Source: JAEYZS01 sp964469265 (GTDB lineage Bacteria; Bdellovibrionota; Bdellovibrionia; Bdellovibrionales; JAEYZS01). From it: a stretch of DNA of 64,000 bases. The DNA is taken from positions 7,409 through 71,408 of the forward strand of contig CAYXYF010000009.1 in assembly GCA_964469265.1 (NCBI GenBank). The letters run 5' to 3'. Numbering within the stretch: the stretch's first letter is position 1; each line of letters begins with the position of its first letter. This document shows positions 1 to 9,056 of this stretch, piece by piece. The notes below the pieces were generated by a model. That model saw nothing but the letters and a program-made list of their open reading frames with translations, was not told where the DNA came from and ran no database searches. The translations under genes and the position numbers were made by a program.

Positions 1-110
1 AAAGTAAACGAAGGAAAGGCTTCAACCAACTGATAAGACTGCCATTTTATTTTTGGCAGCGTTTGCAGTAGTGGTTAAGGCGGGGAAGGAAAGGTTCGCC
101 GCTTCAGAGC
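1..110. other. Window edge, no supported gene
   Basis: A short open frame ends with TGA at 31-33 and may be the tail of a gene lying outside the window, but it is too short to identify. A 6-bp dyad, CTGCCA (39-44) with TGGCAG (54-59), follows it without a T-run, so it is at best a weak terminator. Nothing else is visible before the gene that ends at 111. Confidence 0.25.
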
Positions 111-719
111 TTAAACTCGAGGTAAATTCCACTTTCTTTTTATTGAAAAAATACGGATCGCAAAACAAACGAAAATGGCAATCCAGGCTCCGATAGTATC
201 GTTGAGGCCAAAATAATGAAACACCGCCACTATACTGGCTGCAGTAAGAGCCGCTGATCCATAGACCTCTTTTCTGAGAACAACTGGAATTCTGTCTAAA
301 AGAGTTTCTCTAATAATGCCGCCACCCACAGCAGTCAATAGACCCAACAGAATTGCAACTTCGTAATTGTGCCCTAGGAAAAGCGCCTTCTGCGAGCCCG
401 CAACTGCAAACATCGAAAGCCCTACAGCATCAAACAACAGAACTGGATATTTTAATTTGGCCACGTGTCTATGAAAAATAACGATAATTAAAACGGCGGA
501 TAATGTTAGTGCCAAGTAAGGCCAATAACTAATTCCGACTGGGGGAAAAATACCAAGGCAAATATCGCGCACGATCCCGCCACCACAGGCCGTGAGGAAT
601 GCGATTATACCAATCCCAAACAAGTCCAGCTCACGCTCTTTAGCAGCCATTGCTCCTGAAAGCGCAAACCCAAAGGTGCCCACCATATCAAGAAACGAAA
701 ATAAATAATCTGATGACAT
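111..719 (-). CDS. UPF0126 / TRIC-like membrane channel (YadS family)
   Basis: A 202-residue, almost entirely hydrophobic protein with about seven membrane helices. It consists of two homologous halves, each carrying a glycine triplet followed by a charged pair: GGGIVRD at residues 46-52 and GGGIIRE at 132-138. This is the hallmark of the UPF0126 family (YadS/YicG), whose members act as trimeric cation channels or glycine transporters. Length is normal for the family. The ATG at 719 is preceded by a GAGGACGAGGG-type ribosome site. It stands alone, divergent from the HNH gene. The substrate cannot be told from sequence. Confidence 0.85.
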   Translation of the reverse strand: MSSDYLFSFLDMVGTFGFALSGAMAAKERELDLFGIGIIAFLTACGGGIVRDICLGIFPPVGISYWPYLALTLSAVLIIVIFHRHVAKLKYPVLLFDAVGLSMFAVAGSQKALFLGHNYEVAILLGLLTAVGGGIIRETLLDRIPVVLRKEVYGSAALTAASIVAVFHYFGLNDTIGAWIAIFVCFAIRIFSIKRKWNLPRV

Positions 720-800
720 ATACCCTCGTCCTCTATGCTCAGCTCAACATTCCGATCTGTCAAAATATTTCGGGGATGGTGCCCATCTAAGCCACTAAAA

Positions 801-826
801 AGACTAAATTTTAACCTCTTTAGTCT
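801..826. repeat. 8-bp inverted repeat upstream of HNH gene
   Basis: AGACTAAA at 801-808 is exactly complementary to TTTAGTCT at 819-826, with a 10-nt spacer. On the minus strand the dyad is followed by TTTT, so it could end antisense transcription running toward the UPF0126 gene. On the plus strand there is no T-run, and it could instead be an operator or leader hairpin for the HNH gene, whose likely start lies about 55 nt downstream. Confidence 0.45.
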
Positions 827-881
827 AGAGGGTCCATTGCCGATACACATAGTAATAGCTTTTATTTCAGAAAGGTGTGTA

Positions 882-1724
882 TTGGGTAAATACAAAACTA
901 AAGCTGGTTACGTTAGAGTGTTTAAAAGCGATCATCCTCGTGCTTATAAAGGGCAAGTCAGCGAACATGTAATTGTAATGGAAAATTATCTTGGAAGGCC
1001 TTTACCAAAAGGAACTGTTGTACATCATATTAACCGTATACGATCCGATAACCGAGTCGAAAACCTTCTTCTATTACGTAATGAAGATGACCACCGCGCT
1101 CTCCATAGGGCCATGAGAAGCGGAAATACAGATGTTGTCCGCGCCTTTGAGGACTGGTCTAGAGAGTTTATGGCAAACCTCACGGCAGGGCTCCCTGAAA
1201 AAGAATGTTTTAGTGGAAGTTTAGCTATTACTCCCGAAAACAATCTCGAGCAAAATAAATTTGTAATTCGCCGAAACAAACGGTCATTAAAGCCCTTTAT
1301 CGAATTTGATGAAGAAGTCTTAATAAGCCCCGAAGGACGGATTATTGAATACGAAGAGAGTCTGTTTGGAGAGCAAGAGGAAATAGGCGAAGGCGAACTA
1401 ACAAAAAAGCAATTACATGTCTATGCAAATAAGTTAGCCGATTTAGAGTTAAGTATCAAAGGCCATGAGAAAAATACTCGGATACAGGAACTTTTATTTC
1501 AAAAACTTCGAAAACTACGTTTAAAGATTGCTAAGAAAAAAGCCCTGCCACCTTATATGATTTTTAAGGATTCCACTCTCCGAGAAATAGCTGAAAAAAT
1601 GCCGACCTCAAAACCTGAGCTATTAAAAATTGAGGGTGTAGGCGAAAAAAAGCTTGAATGGTACGGATCAATTTTTCTGAGCACAATTAAAGAGTTCCGT
1701 AGCGAATACAACTTGTTTGACTGA
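882..1724 (+). CDS. HNH endonuclease-like protein with C-terminal HRDC domain
   Basis: I place the start at TTG 882, not at the ATG at 735. AAAGG at 871-875 sits 6 nt upstream, and the first 49 codons of the longer frame look non-coding and contain the 801-826 dyad. The product is 280 residues. Residues 5-80 form an HNH nuclease fold of the phage/homing type, with His48-His49, Asn51, Asn57, Asn61, His71 and His75 as the metal and catalytic positions. A charged, partly helical linker follows. Residues about 205-275 match an HRDC domain (PPYMIFKDSTL, then KIEGVGEKK), the nucleic-acid-binding module of RecQ and RNase D. The combination is unusual. It is a solitary gene, and its role (repair, restriction or mobile remnant) is unknown. 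Confidence 0.7.
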   Translation: MGKYKTKAGYVRVFKSDHPRAYKGQVSEHVIVMENYLGRPLPKGTVVHHINRIRSDNRVENLLLLRNEDDHRALHRAMRSGNTDVVRAFEDWSREFMANLTAGLPEKECFSGSLAITPENNLEQNKFVIRRNKRSLKPFIEFDEEVLISPEGRIIEYEESLFGEQEEIGEGELTKKQLHVYANKLADLELSIKGHEKNTRIQELLFQKLRKLRLKIAKKKALPPYMIFKDSTLREIAEKMPTSKPELLKIEGVGEKKLEWYGSIFLSTIKEFRSEYNLFD

Positions 1725-1802
1725 TTGATATCTACTACCGCGATATGTTTGCATCATATAAATAGCTAGAAATGGCTTTGGATTCATTATATAACATAGT
1801 TT

Positions 1803-2717
1803 ATGCAGCCTGTTTTTCAAAAACTCATTGATGAGACCTCGAGCGTTGTCTTGGATAAGACTGAAGAGATTAAATTAGCTGTTACATGCCTTTTGGCGGA
1901 TGGACATCTTCTGATTGAGGATGTTCCAGGGGTTGGTAAAACGACTCTTGTTCAGACACTTGCTAAGCTCTCTGGGCTGGATACTAAAAGAATTCAATTT
2001 ACGGTTGATCTTTTGCCTGCTGATATTCTTGGGGGCCAAGTTTACAATTCTCGAGATCATAAATTTGAGTTTCATCCAGGTCCGCTTTTTACACAAATTG
2101 TTCTAGCCGACGAGCTAAATCGTGCAAGCCCAAGAACCCAAGGTGCGCTTCTTCAGGCTATGGAAGAAAACCAAGTCTCCTTGGACGGAAAAAATCATCC
2201 GCTGCCGAGGCCATTCTTTGTGATCGCGACCCAAAACCCACATCAACAGATGGGGACCTTTCCACTTCCAGAAAGCCAACTTGATCGGTTTGCGATGAGC
2301 CTAGAGCTGAACTACGCTTCCAAGGCCACTGAAATTGAACTTTTTAAATCTAAGGACTCAAGAGAGAAAATATCTGAACTCACTTCAGTTTTAACTTCTG
2401 AGGAGTTTTTAAAGTTCCGGAAAGACGTAGATAACGTCACGGTCTCGGACCTTATTGCTCGTTATGCTAGTGATCTTTTGGATAAATCTCGCACTTTAAA
2501 AAGCGGCGCTCTTCCGTTATCAACCCGTGCAGGCATCTCCCTTATTAAAGCCGCAAAGGCTTGGGCTTTTATTGAGGGACGAAACTTCTTAAAACCTGAA
2601 GACGTACAAGCGGTGGGAGTTTCTGTCCTCGCGCATCGCTTGGGAGGAAACCATGGCCTTAGAAAAGGCAAAGAGTGGGCTAGAGACCTTCTTAGGGAAA
2701 CTGCAGTCCCCGTCTAA
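1803..2717 (+). CDS. MoxR-family AAA+ ATPase
   Basis: A 304-residue ATPase with Walker A GVGKTT at 43-48, Walker B LADELNRAS around 101-109 (Asp103-Glu104) and sensor-1 IATQNP around 142. This is the MoxR layout. MoxR proteins act as chaperone-like ATPases, often working with von Willebrand A or DUF58 proteins to mature complexes at the membrane. It is the first gene of a three-gene operon with DUF58 and transglutaminase genes; the DUF58 start lies inside its last 65 nt, indicating coupled translation. The ATG lacks a clear ribosome site. The client is not known. Confidence 0.9.
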   Translation: MQPVFQKLIDETSSVVLDKTEEIKLAVTCLLADGHLLIEDVPGVGKTTLVQTLAKLSGLDTKRIQFTVDLLPADILGGQVYNSRDHKFEFHPGPLFTQIVLADELNRASPRTQGALLQAMEENQVSLDGKNHPLPRPFFVIATQNPHQQMGTFPLPESQLDRFAMSLELNYASKATEIELFKSKDSREKISELTSVLTSEEFLKFRKDVDNVTVSDLIARYASDLLDKSRTLKSGALPLSTRAGISLIKAAKAWAFIEGRNFLKPEDVQAVGVSVLAHRLGGNHGLRKGKEWARDLLRETAVPV

Positions 2718-3600
2718 ATATGTCGGCAAAAAACCTTACATCATTCCAACACCATTTGGATTGGTATTTGGCACCATTGCCTTCATTCTTCTTTTGTTTG
2801 CTTTGGGTTATGCAAATAACTTAGTAGGAATGTTTGTGTTTCTTATTATCTCCTTTGCTGTAACATCCATGGTTATTGCCAATCGAAATATGCATTTTGC
2901 TAAAATCACAGACATCCACACGCAAGACCTTCATGCAGACCAAGACAACTCAATTTATGTTATGATCGAAAACTCCTCAGAGCTTCCTCGCTATGATTTT
3001 TATGTGAAACACAGGCGTCAAAAAATAAGATCGGCTTTAATCCCATCACTTGATCCCAATCAAGCACTTAGAATTCAAATGCAATTTCGGCCGTTAAAAC
3101 GTGGCTATCAAAAATTGCCGCGTTTTGAGCTACAAAGTTATTACCCATTTCAGATGCTAAAGACTTGGCGCTATTACTTTCACAAGGAAGAGGTTTTAGT
3201 TTACCCAGCACTAAAAGGAAGTTTTGAGCTTCCTCACAGCGAAGACAGCGTAAACCAATCAGGAGAACAGGGCCTCTTTCGCGATCATAAAACCTACAGT
3301 GCTGGAGATCCTATACGGCGGATCAACTGGTTAAAATCAAACCGCCACCAAGAGCTTTTAGTCAAAAACTTTGAAAACAATAAAGACCATTCTTATAATT
3401 TTCTTTGGGAACAAACATCTTGGATTAAAGATTTTGAATCTCGGATCTCCCAACTTGCTTTTTGGATCAGTCAGTGTGAACAGCTAGGCTACTCGTATTC
3501 ATTGCGGGTCGGCTCAAAGCTATTGCCTTCAAGCAAAGGTCTTCTCCATTTTCGGGATTGCATGAAGCTTCTAGCTCTTCTGAAGGAAGACGACTTATGA
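2653..3600 (+). CDS. DUF58 domain membrane protein
   Basis: A 315-residue protein with two N-terminal membrane helices (about 33-80), then a soluble region ending in the DUF58 signature (FRDHKTYSAGDPIRRINW, then LVKNFE). The ATG at 2653 overlaps the end of moxR by 65 nt and has GGAGG at 2643-2647, so this start is well supported. DUF58 proteins pair with MoxR ATPases and transglutaminase-like membrane proteins across bacteria; the biochemical role is unresolved. It overlaps the next gene by four bases (ATGA). Confidence 0.85.
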   Translation: MALEKAKSGLETFLGKLQSPSKYVGKKPYIIPTPFGLVFGTIAFILLLFALGYANNLVGMFVFLIISFAVTSMVIANRNMHFAKITDIHTQDLHADQDNSIYVMIENSSELPRYDFYVKHRRQKIRSALIPSLDPNQALRIQMQFRPLKRGYQKLPRFELQSYYPFQMLKTWRYYFHKEEVLVYPALKGSFELPHSEDSVNQSGEQGLFRDHKTYSAGDPIRRINWLKSNRHQELLVKNFENNKDHSYNFLWEQTSWIKDFESRISQLAFWISQCEQLGYSYSLRVGSKLLPSSKGLLHFRDCMKLLALLKEDDL

Positions 3601-5504
3601 AGCTTCTAATTACAACGCAAAGATATTTGCTATTTGGTCTAATTTTACTTCTTGGAATGATCGCAATTGATGCACCCATTTGGATAACGCTGTTTTCATC
3701 GCTTTTGATTTCATATAAAATACTTATAGAAAAAAGAAGCCTACCCCCCATATCAAGAAGGCTCACAACTGTTCTTAGTATTATTCTTTTACTTTTAATC
3801 TATGTGCAGTTTCGTACGTTTCTTGGACAAGAGGCTTCAACTACCCTTCTTGTAGGACTTACCGCGCTTAAGATTCTAGAATATGAAAATTCGAGAGATC
3901 ACAAATATCTTATTGTTCTTGGGTTTATGCTGCTTGCGATGAAACCTTTGTTTAGCTTAGATCTTTATTGGATACCGTTTCTGCTAATAGCGTTCATCCT
4001 CTTATGGCTTTCTATGTTAAGTCCAAATCAAAGACAGCCTTATCAATTTATTGCGCGAGTGTTTGTGCTTTCGATTCCTCTTGCGATCACCCTATTCTTT
4101 CTCTTTCCGAGAGTTATCCTTCCATGGGCCAAGAAGACCCAAGAAGTCAAAAGCAGAACGGGGTTTTCCGAGGAACTTTCTCCGGGTTCAACTTCAGAGC
4201 TTGTGCAAACAAATATTTTAGTCTTTCGTGCCAAGTTCAATAACTTTAATGCAAGGTCACACCAACTTTACTGGAGAGGTGCGGTCTTAGATCATTCCAA
4301 TGGATTAAGCTGGAAAGTCTCGGGCAATAGAGTTCCTTCACAAAATGATACGATCAAAGAATCAAGTAATGCCCACCGTATCAGGTATGATGTGTATCTA
4401 GAGCCAGGAAATCAGAATTATATATTTGCTCTTGAAACGCCTCATTCTGTTTTTGGCACATCGTATTTTGTTCGAGGTTTTGAAAACTCTGTTTATCGCT
4501 CCAACCTTCAACTTGAAAAGACTTTACTCTACCGAGGTGTTTCATCCCTTCAATCCTATGATACGAAGCCTCCACGTGAAGAGCACCTTCAGCACCCTGA
4601 GCTTTCAGCCGAGGTTGTCGACTTTATTTCATCCGTTAAGGATAAGTCAGAAGATGAGAAAGTTCTTTTCTTAAATGAGTTTTTTAAAAATTCAGATTTT
4701 AGATATACGCTAACTCCTGGGGTCTATGGTGATAATGAGCTTGAAGAGTTCTTATTTGTACGTAAAGAAGGCTTCTGTGAACACTTTGCCGGAGGATATG
4801 CTACCTTAGCGCGCGCTCTTGGCCTTCCTGCAAGAGTCATCGTCGGGTTTCAAGGCGGCACCTGGAATAGTTTTGGAGACTTTTGGAGCGTATCCACAAA
4901 AGACGCCCATGCATGGGTTGAGATTTATGCGCGCAATCGCTGGATACGAGTTGATCCAACGGCGCTGGCAATGCCTTTGCGAATTGAGCTTGGCGCACAA
5001 GGTTTTGAAAATGCCGTAGCCACCACACGCTCTACCACTGAGCAAAACTTCCGCGCAGCCTATGACCGCGTCCTTGCATGGATTGAAAATATCAACTACA
5101 CGTGGGTGGCCTTTTTAATTGAGTTTGATCGACAATACCAAAGACAACTATTCCAAACAATCAGACAGAACCTTGGCTGGATTATGTTTGGATTTATGGC
5201 TCTGCTTATATTGGTGAAACTTGTTTCCCAATGGCTTTTAAATAAATCAAACCCGTCCAATGAGTACCAAAAGATTTTAAATAAACTCTTTGCATTGGGT
5301 AAGAAAAACGGTATTCCTCGAGAACCTGCTGAGTCTCCAGAAAAGTACTTGGCTCGTCTCAGTGATCAATTCCCTAAAGCAAAGATTTATTTAGATGAGT
5401 TTTATCTGAGCTATGAACAAAGTTTTTATCAGAATCAGTCCGTAGAACTTAACCGACATATTAAAAAGAAAATTCTAAGACCTAAAAACTTTAGTTTAAA
5501 ATAA
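3597..5504 (+). CDS. TgpA-like membrane transglutaminase
   Basis: The start is ATG 3597, in an ATGA overlap with the DUF58 gene and with a GAAGGAAG ribosome site; an in-frame ATG at 3558 has no such support. The product has 635 residues. About six N-terminal membrane helices are followed by a periplasmic transglutaminase core with Cys394 (GFCEHFA), His438 (DAHAWVE) and Asp453 (VDPTA), an intact catalytic triad. One more membrane helix lies near 525-545, then a cytoplasmic C-terminal domain like DUF4129. This is the TgpA architecture (DUF3488-transglutaminase). It is the third member of the moxR/DUF58 operon and likely a periplasmic peptide cross-linking or hydrolysing enzyme. It overlaps the converging gene by 9 nt. 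Confidence 0.88.
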   Translation: MKLLITTQRYLLFGLILLLGMIAIDAPIWITLFSSLLISYKILIEKRSLPPISRRLTTVLSIILLLLIYVQFRTFLGQEASTTLLVGLTALKILEYENSRDHKYLIVLGFMLLAMKPLFSLDLYWIPFLLIAFILLWLSMLSPNQRQPYQFIARVFVLSIPLAITLFFLFPRVILPWAKKTQEVKSRTGFSEELSPGSTSELVQTNILVFRAKFNNFNARSHQLYWRGAVLDHSNGLSWKVSGNRVPSQNDTIKESSNAHRIRYDVYLEPGNQNYIFALETPHSVFGTSYFVRGFENSVYRSNLQLEKTLLYRGVSSLQSYDTKPPREEHLQHPELSAEVVDFISSVKDKSEDEKVLFLNEFFKNSDFRYTLTPGVYGDNELEEFLFVRKEGFCEHFAGGYATLARALGLPARVIVGFQGGTWNSFGDFWSVSTKDAHAWVEIYARNRWIRVDPTALAMPLRIELGAQGFENAVATTRSTTEQNFRAAYDRVLAWIENINYTWVAFLIEFDRQYQRQLFQTIRQNLGWIMFGFMALLILVKLVSQWLLNKSNPSNEYQKILNKLFALGKKNGIPREPAESPEKYLARLSDQFPKAKIYLDEFYLSYEQSFYQNQSVELNRHIKKKILRPKNFSLK

Positions 5505-6233
5505 TCGTGAACAGGTCGGGCCAGGAATATTTAGCGGAACTAAGTTTTCTTTAAGAAGTCCTGTCCCCTTTATCAAGCGATTAAATGCGGAGCTAACACG
5601 CCCAGGTTTTAGACGTTGTGTTTCGTAAGCTTCTATTACCGCGCGCGACTCTGGGTCACTCAACAGGACGTAGGATATCTTTTGCAATGGAAACCACTCC
5701 CCGCGTCTTGCCCGCATATCGATTTCGAATCCACCATTGCGGTAATGGACTTCATTTAAATTCAATCGAAGGTTTTCAAGATTTAATTCTGAGTTATTCC
5801 CAAATCCTTCAACTTGTGCATTGAATACGACCTCATGAACCTTATGATATGTTCTCTCTGACCTTGTTTGTTCTACGATCAAGGCATTTTGATTCATTTT
5901 AGATACTAATTCTAAGAAGCTCTCTTTTTTTGCACCGATATTGATATCCAAATATTGCACCTGTCGGGCAGAATACATCTGCCCGATATCGATGTTCGCA
6001 GGTCTTATGCGTTGAGGCTCTGGGAAGGTAATTCGAATGATGCCTGTCTTTTCAACAGCCTCCACGAGAACTTCGGACTGAATTTGAAGCTTATCCGTGA
6101 ATTGGCCCTTGTTATTTACAAAGCCCTTTTCAAAGTCGATATTTTCAATAACTAAAGAAAGCGGGATAGTCCCAACAGCCTGTTGAGCTTGAGCCGAAAC
6201 ACTAAATATGAGTAATAGCAAAATCAATTTCAT
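5496..6233 (-). CDS. Secreted protein of unknown function
   Basis: A 245-residue protein with a clear Sec signal peptide (KLILLLLIFSVSAQAQ, cleavage near residue 17). The mature part is rich in alternating hydrophobic and polar residues, suggesting mostly beta structure, and has one cysteine near the C terminus. I do not recognise a family. It converges on the transglutaminase gene with a 9-nt overlap and is separated by about 250 nt from the divergent cytochrome gene. The ATG at 6233 has no strong ribosome site. Confidence 0.6.
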   Translation of the reverse strand: MKLILLLLIFSVSAQAQQAVGTIPLSLVIENIDFEKGFVNNKGQFTDKLQIQSEVLVEAVEKTGIIRITFPEPQRIRPANIDIGQMYSARQVQYLDINIGAKKESFLELVSKMNQNALIVEQTRSERTYHKVHEVVFNAQVEGFGNNSELNLENLRLNLNEVHYRNGGFEIDMRARRGEWFPLQKISYVLLSDPESRAVIEAYETQRLKPGRVSSAFNRLIKGTGLLKENLVPLNIPGPTCSRLF

Positions 6234-6484
6234 AAAGCGACCACTTAAAAACCTTCGTAAAAGCCTAAACTATTGCAAAGCGTGCCAATGGCCTTAAAGC
6301 GCATTTAAATAATTAGAAGCGGTTCAAGGCCGTTGCTTCTGACAAAAAGAGCTTGCGCGAGGACGTAAATAGTCGTTATCATTACTGAATAACTTACAAC
6401 AGTGGCTAAGATCTAGACACTTTGAGTAGCAGACCTATCGCTACTTAAACTAGCCACAGTGATAAGATCAACCAGAGGGTATGT
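6234..6484 (+). promoter_or_regulatory. Intergenic leader with nested dyads before the cytochrome gene
   Basis: This 251-nt divergent region contains a nested structure close to the downstream gene: GTGGCTA (6402-6408) pairs with TAGCCAC (6451-6457), and inside it AGTAGC (6425-6430) pairs with GCTACT (6440-6445). It also has an imperfect direct repeat of CAGTG..TAAGATC at 6400-6413 and 6457-6469. No T-run follows, so it is not a terminator. A structured leader or operator region is the likely reading. Confidence 0.4.
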
Positions 6485-7657
6485 ATGAAAACGAAACTTC
6501 CCGTTTTAATTTTAATTTTAGCATTAGGTATTATCGCACAATCAAAAGATAAGGTCGAATCTGTTAAACCGACCATGCATCATATTTTTACAAACATGCA
6601 AAAACTTTTACCCTACATGGTAGATGAGGAAAAGTTCACTGATCCTAAAAACAACAAGGTCATTGGAGATCTCTTAAGAAGCTCGGCCAAAATTACCAAA
6701 GATGCTAAGCACTCTAAAGTGCTTGAGAGTCCTGGTATGAAAGTTTCACGGGATGTTTTAGAAGATCACTTTGCTGAAATTGATTCTGTCTTTAGAGTAG
6801 GAAATAAATCCTTTGCAAGGTGGCAACTTAATTCCACAGTTGCAATCTGTATGAGTTGTCACACTCAGGCGCCATCCTCTTCGAAAAACTGGGACCTTGC
6901 AGACCTTACTCGCGGCCCAGCTAATAGCTTTAGTAAAGCAGAACTTCTTTTTATGGGGCGGGATTTTGACTCTGCATTAAAGATATACAGTGAAATTGTA
7001 AAAGGATTCCCAACAAATAAAACAAAGATTCAAGATGTCGAGAAAGCCTTGGAAAGAAAAGTCGTTATTTTTTCACGAGTCAAAAGAGACTTTACGGGTG
7101 GAATAAAAAGCCTTGAAGATGATATAAAATCGAATAAAAAACTTCCTGGATACTTAGTAAAAAATATTAACGCGTGGATTGCATTATTTAGAATTCAGCT
7201 TCGCAATGGATTTCCTAACCCCGCAAAGAGCAACGATGCCGAAATTAAAAAATATGTCGAGCGCGAATTAAAAAACAACTTATGGGATGATATGGTCGAC
7301 GCTTCAAATCCAAGGCTTGTTAAGAACCTTACGGTCTCTGGCGTACTTTATGAATATCTAAATACTCATCCTAAAACAAAACTCAAACCCGATCTCTTGT
7401 ATTGGCTTGCTGGTATTGATAAGCAACTTCAAGATGCGCTGTTTTACTCACTTTCTGATCTTTACCTAAAGCAATGTATGAGTGAGTTTACAAAACATCC
7501 TACTGCTAAGAAATGCTTTGAGCAGTACAAATCCAATATGGTTTTATCTTACTCAGGATCCTCTGGAGCTCATTTACCAGATGACGTCAAAAAAGATCTT
7601 AAGGCCTGGAGCATGAAAGTTTACGGAAAAGATAAAAGCCAAGTAGAAATTGAATAA
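6485..7657 (+). CDS. Secreted mono-heme c-type protein
   Basis: A 390-residue protein with an N-terminal signal peptide (LPVLILILALGIIAQS). A single c-type heme motif, CMSCH, occupies residues 122-126. The region before it is helical, with a four-helix-like cytochrome character; the remaining 260 residues are helical and lysine-rich with no family I recognise, possibly a repeat scaffold. AGAGGG at 6474-6479 lies just upstream. It is convergent with the heme-copper operon, sharing a terminator, so it could serve in periplasmic electron transfer, but that link is inferred only from position. Confidence 0.65.
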   Translation: MKTKLPVLILILALGIIAQSKDKVESVKPTMHHIFTNMQKLLPYMVDEEKFTDPKNNKVIGDLLRSSAKITKDAKHSKVLESPGMKVSRDVLEDHFAEIDSVFRVGNKSFARWQLNSTVAICMSCHTQAPSSSKNWDLADLTRGPANSFSKAELLFMGRDFDSALKIYSEIVKGFPTNKTKIQDVEKALERKVVIFSRVKRDFTGGIKSLEDDIKSNKKLPGYLVKNINAWIALFRIQLRNGFPNPAKSNDAEIKKYVERELKNNLWDDMVDASNPRLVKNLTVSGVLYEYLNTHPKTKLKPDLLYWLAGIDKQLQDALFYSLSDLYLKQCMSEFTKHPTAKKCFEQYKSNMVLSYSGSSGAHLPDDVKKDLKAWSMKVYGKDKSQVEIE

Positions 7658-7663
7658 TCGCAA

Positions 7664-7690
7664 AAGGCCATAATTATTAAAGATGGCCTT
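7664..7690. terminator. Bidirectional terminator hairpin
   Basis: AAGGCCAT (7664-7671) pairs perfectly with ATGGCCTT (7683-7690) around an 11-nt loop. Read on the plus strand it follows the cytochrome gene; read on the minus strand its 5' arm overlaps the stop codon of the oxidase-like gene and it is followed by TTTTG. It probably ends transcription of both converging units. Confidence 0.65.
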
Positions 7691-9056
7691 AGTTTAAATT
7701 TTTGCGTAGGTTCTGAAAACTATTTAGAGAAAAATAAGGCATAAGATGCGGAGAAATTGCGAACGCAAAGAAGAGCCCTCCCGCAAAGGCAACTAGACCT
7801 CCGGTGCCCATTGTAACAAAGCCAATGATCTGCCCTGTATTCTCAAGGGAGTGTTCCGCTCCGTAAGTTTTTCTACCCATTCCAAAGAAACCCGCAGTGA
7901 ACATTCCCGATGAGAACATGATTTGACCAATTCCATAAGCCCACATACTACGTGTAATCCACCGCTTCGACGCCCCTCCAAAGGCAAGAATAAAGTAGCT
8001 CAACGCCATAAAGCCAATTGTTATAGAGCCAATAGCTGCGTGGTAATGACCTGGTACGCGCATATCAGAACCTCGAATCGAAGCTCCAAAAACAAAACCC
8101 ATAATTATGAGAATGACACTCATTAGTAAAGCCACGGACTTATAATCAAAAGATAGCTTTAATTTCTCCTTTTTCACTTTGAATATGGTCAGGCCAATAA
8201 AGAATAAAACTGGTGGTGCAATTCCAAACTGCATGAGTGACGTAAACCCTGTACGAAACTGTAAGCTGAACACAGAATACCAAAGAAGAATTGGAACAAA
8301 TAATATTGGTAATCCCAACCATCCAAAGACTTTAAATAGATCCGACCTTGAAAAAATACATCTGTTAAACATACTTGTTAAAAGTAAAACCCAACACACG
8401 ACCAAAAACACCATACTTGAGTGCTGTAGCAAGTGCCCACTTCCCCACATTAGGTTTTCAAAGTAAGCTCGCGCCCCAATATCCATGCTTGATAATTCAT
8501 AAAAAGAGAATAGAAACGCAATAATCGCAAAAATAAAAAAGATTACTCCTACCCATAAACCAAATCTAGATTGCTCAATCCCTCCGATAGTTTCGTTTTC
8601 ACTTTTTTGAGGCAACAGAATCTGCGGTGACAGATAGTTTAATAGGACTCCTGTGACATATAAACCCACGCCTAGATAAAAGCGCGGATGAGTTACCATA
8701 GGAATATAGTTCGACATAATGATTTCAATCAAAGGACCTGGGAAGGCTGTCACCATCAGCAGAATACCCAGTACTGAAAGAACAAACCCCACAATAGAAA
8801 TTACCGAGACGCTTTCCTTATTATTTGCATTGGATAGATGAACCAAGCCCAAGGGAAAAGATGTAAACCAGACAAGCATTGCAAGGTTAACGTGGACGAC
8901 TAAGCTCCATCGTATGATCTCAATATTTTGAATATACTGTTTTAATATTGGCATTTTGGCAAACGTAATAACCAATGCCAATAGTCCGCTTAATAATAAT
9001 GATATACATGAAAGAACGATCCAGCTTTTTCCAAGGGAAAGCTTATCGATTTTCAT
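7689..9056 (-). CDS. Heme-copper oxidase subunit I-like protein lacking the CuB His pair
   Basis: The start at ATG 9056 is preferred: GAGG lies 6 nt upstream, while the in-frame ATG at 9068 has no ribosome site. The product has 455 residues and about 12 membrane helices. The heme-ligand positions of the subunit I fold are recognisable: His55 in helix II, His208 (GHLLQ) in helix VI, and His337/His339 (GHYHA) in helix X. The helix VII region (about 250-290) has no His-His pair, so a normal CuB site cannot form. It is the last gene of the operon, overlapping the upstream gene by 14 nt. It might be an electron-transfer or NO-binding subunit, or an unusual NO reductase relative. The function is unassigned. 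Confidence 0.7.
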   Translation of the reverse strand: MKIDKLSLGKSWIVLSCISLLLSGLLALVITFAKMPILKQYIQNIEIIRWSLVVHVNLAMLVWFTSFPLGLVHLSNANNKESVSVISIVGFVLSVLGILLMVTAFPGPLIEIIMSNYIPMVTHPRFYLGVGLYVTGVLLNYLSPQILLPQKSENETIGGIEQSRFGLWVGVIFFIFAIIAFLFSFYELSSMDIGARAYFENLMWGSGHLLQHSSMVFLVVCWVLLLTSMFNRCIFSRSDLFKVFGWLGLPILFVPILLWYSVFSLQFRTGFTSLMQFGIAPPVLFFIGLTIFKVKKEKLKLSFDYKSVALLMSVILIIMGFVFGASIRGSDMRVPGHYHAAIGSITIGFMALSYFILAFGGASKRWITRSMWAYGIGQIMFSSGMFTAGFFGMGRKTYGAEHSLENTGQIIGFVTMGTGGLVAFAGGLFFAFAISPHLMPYFSLNSFQNLRKNLN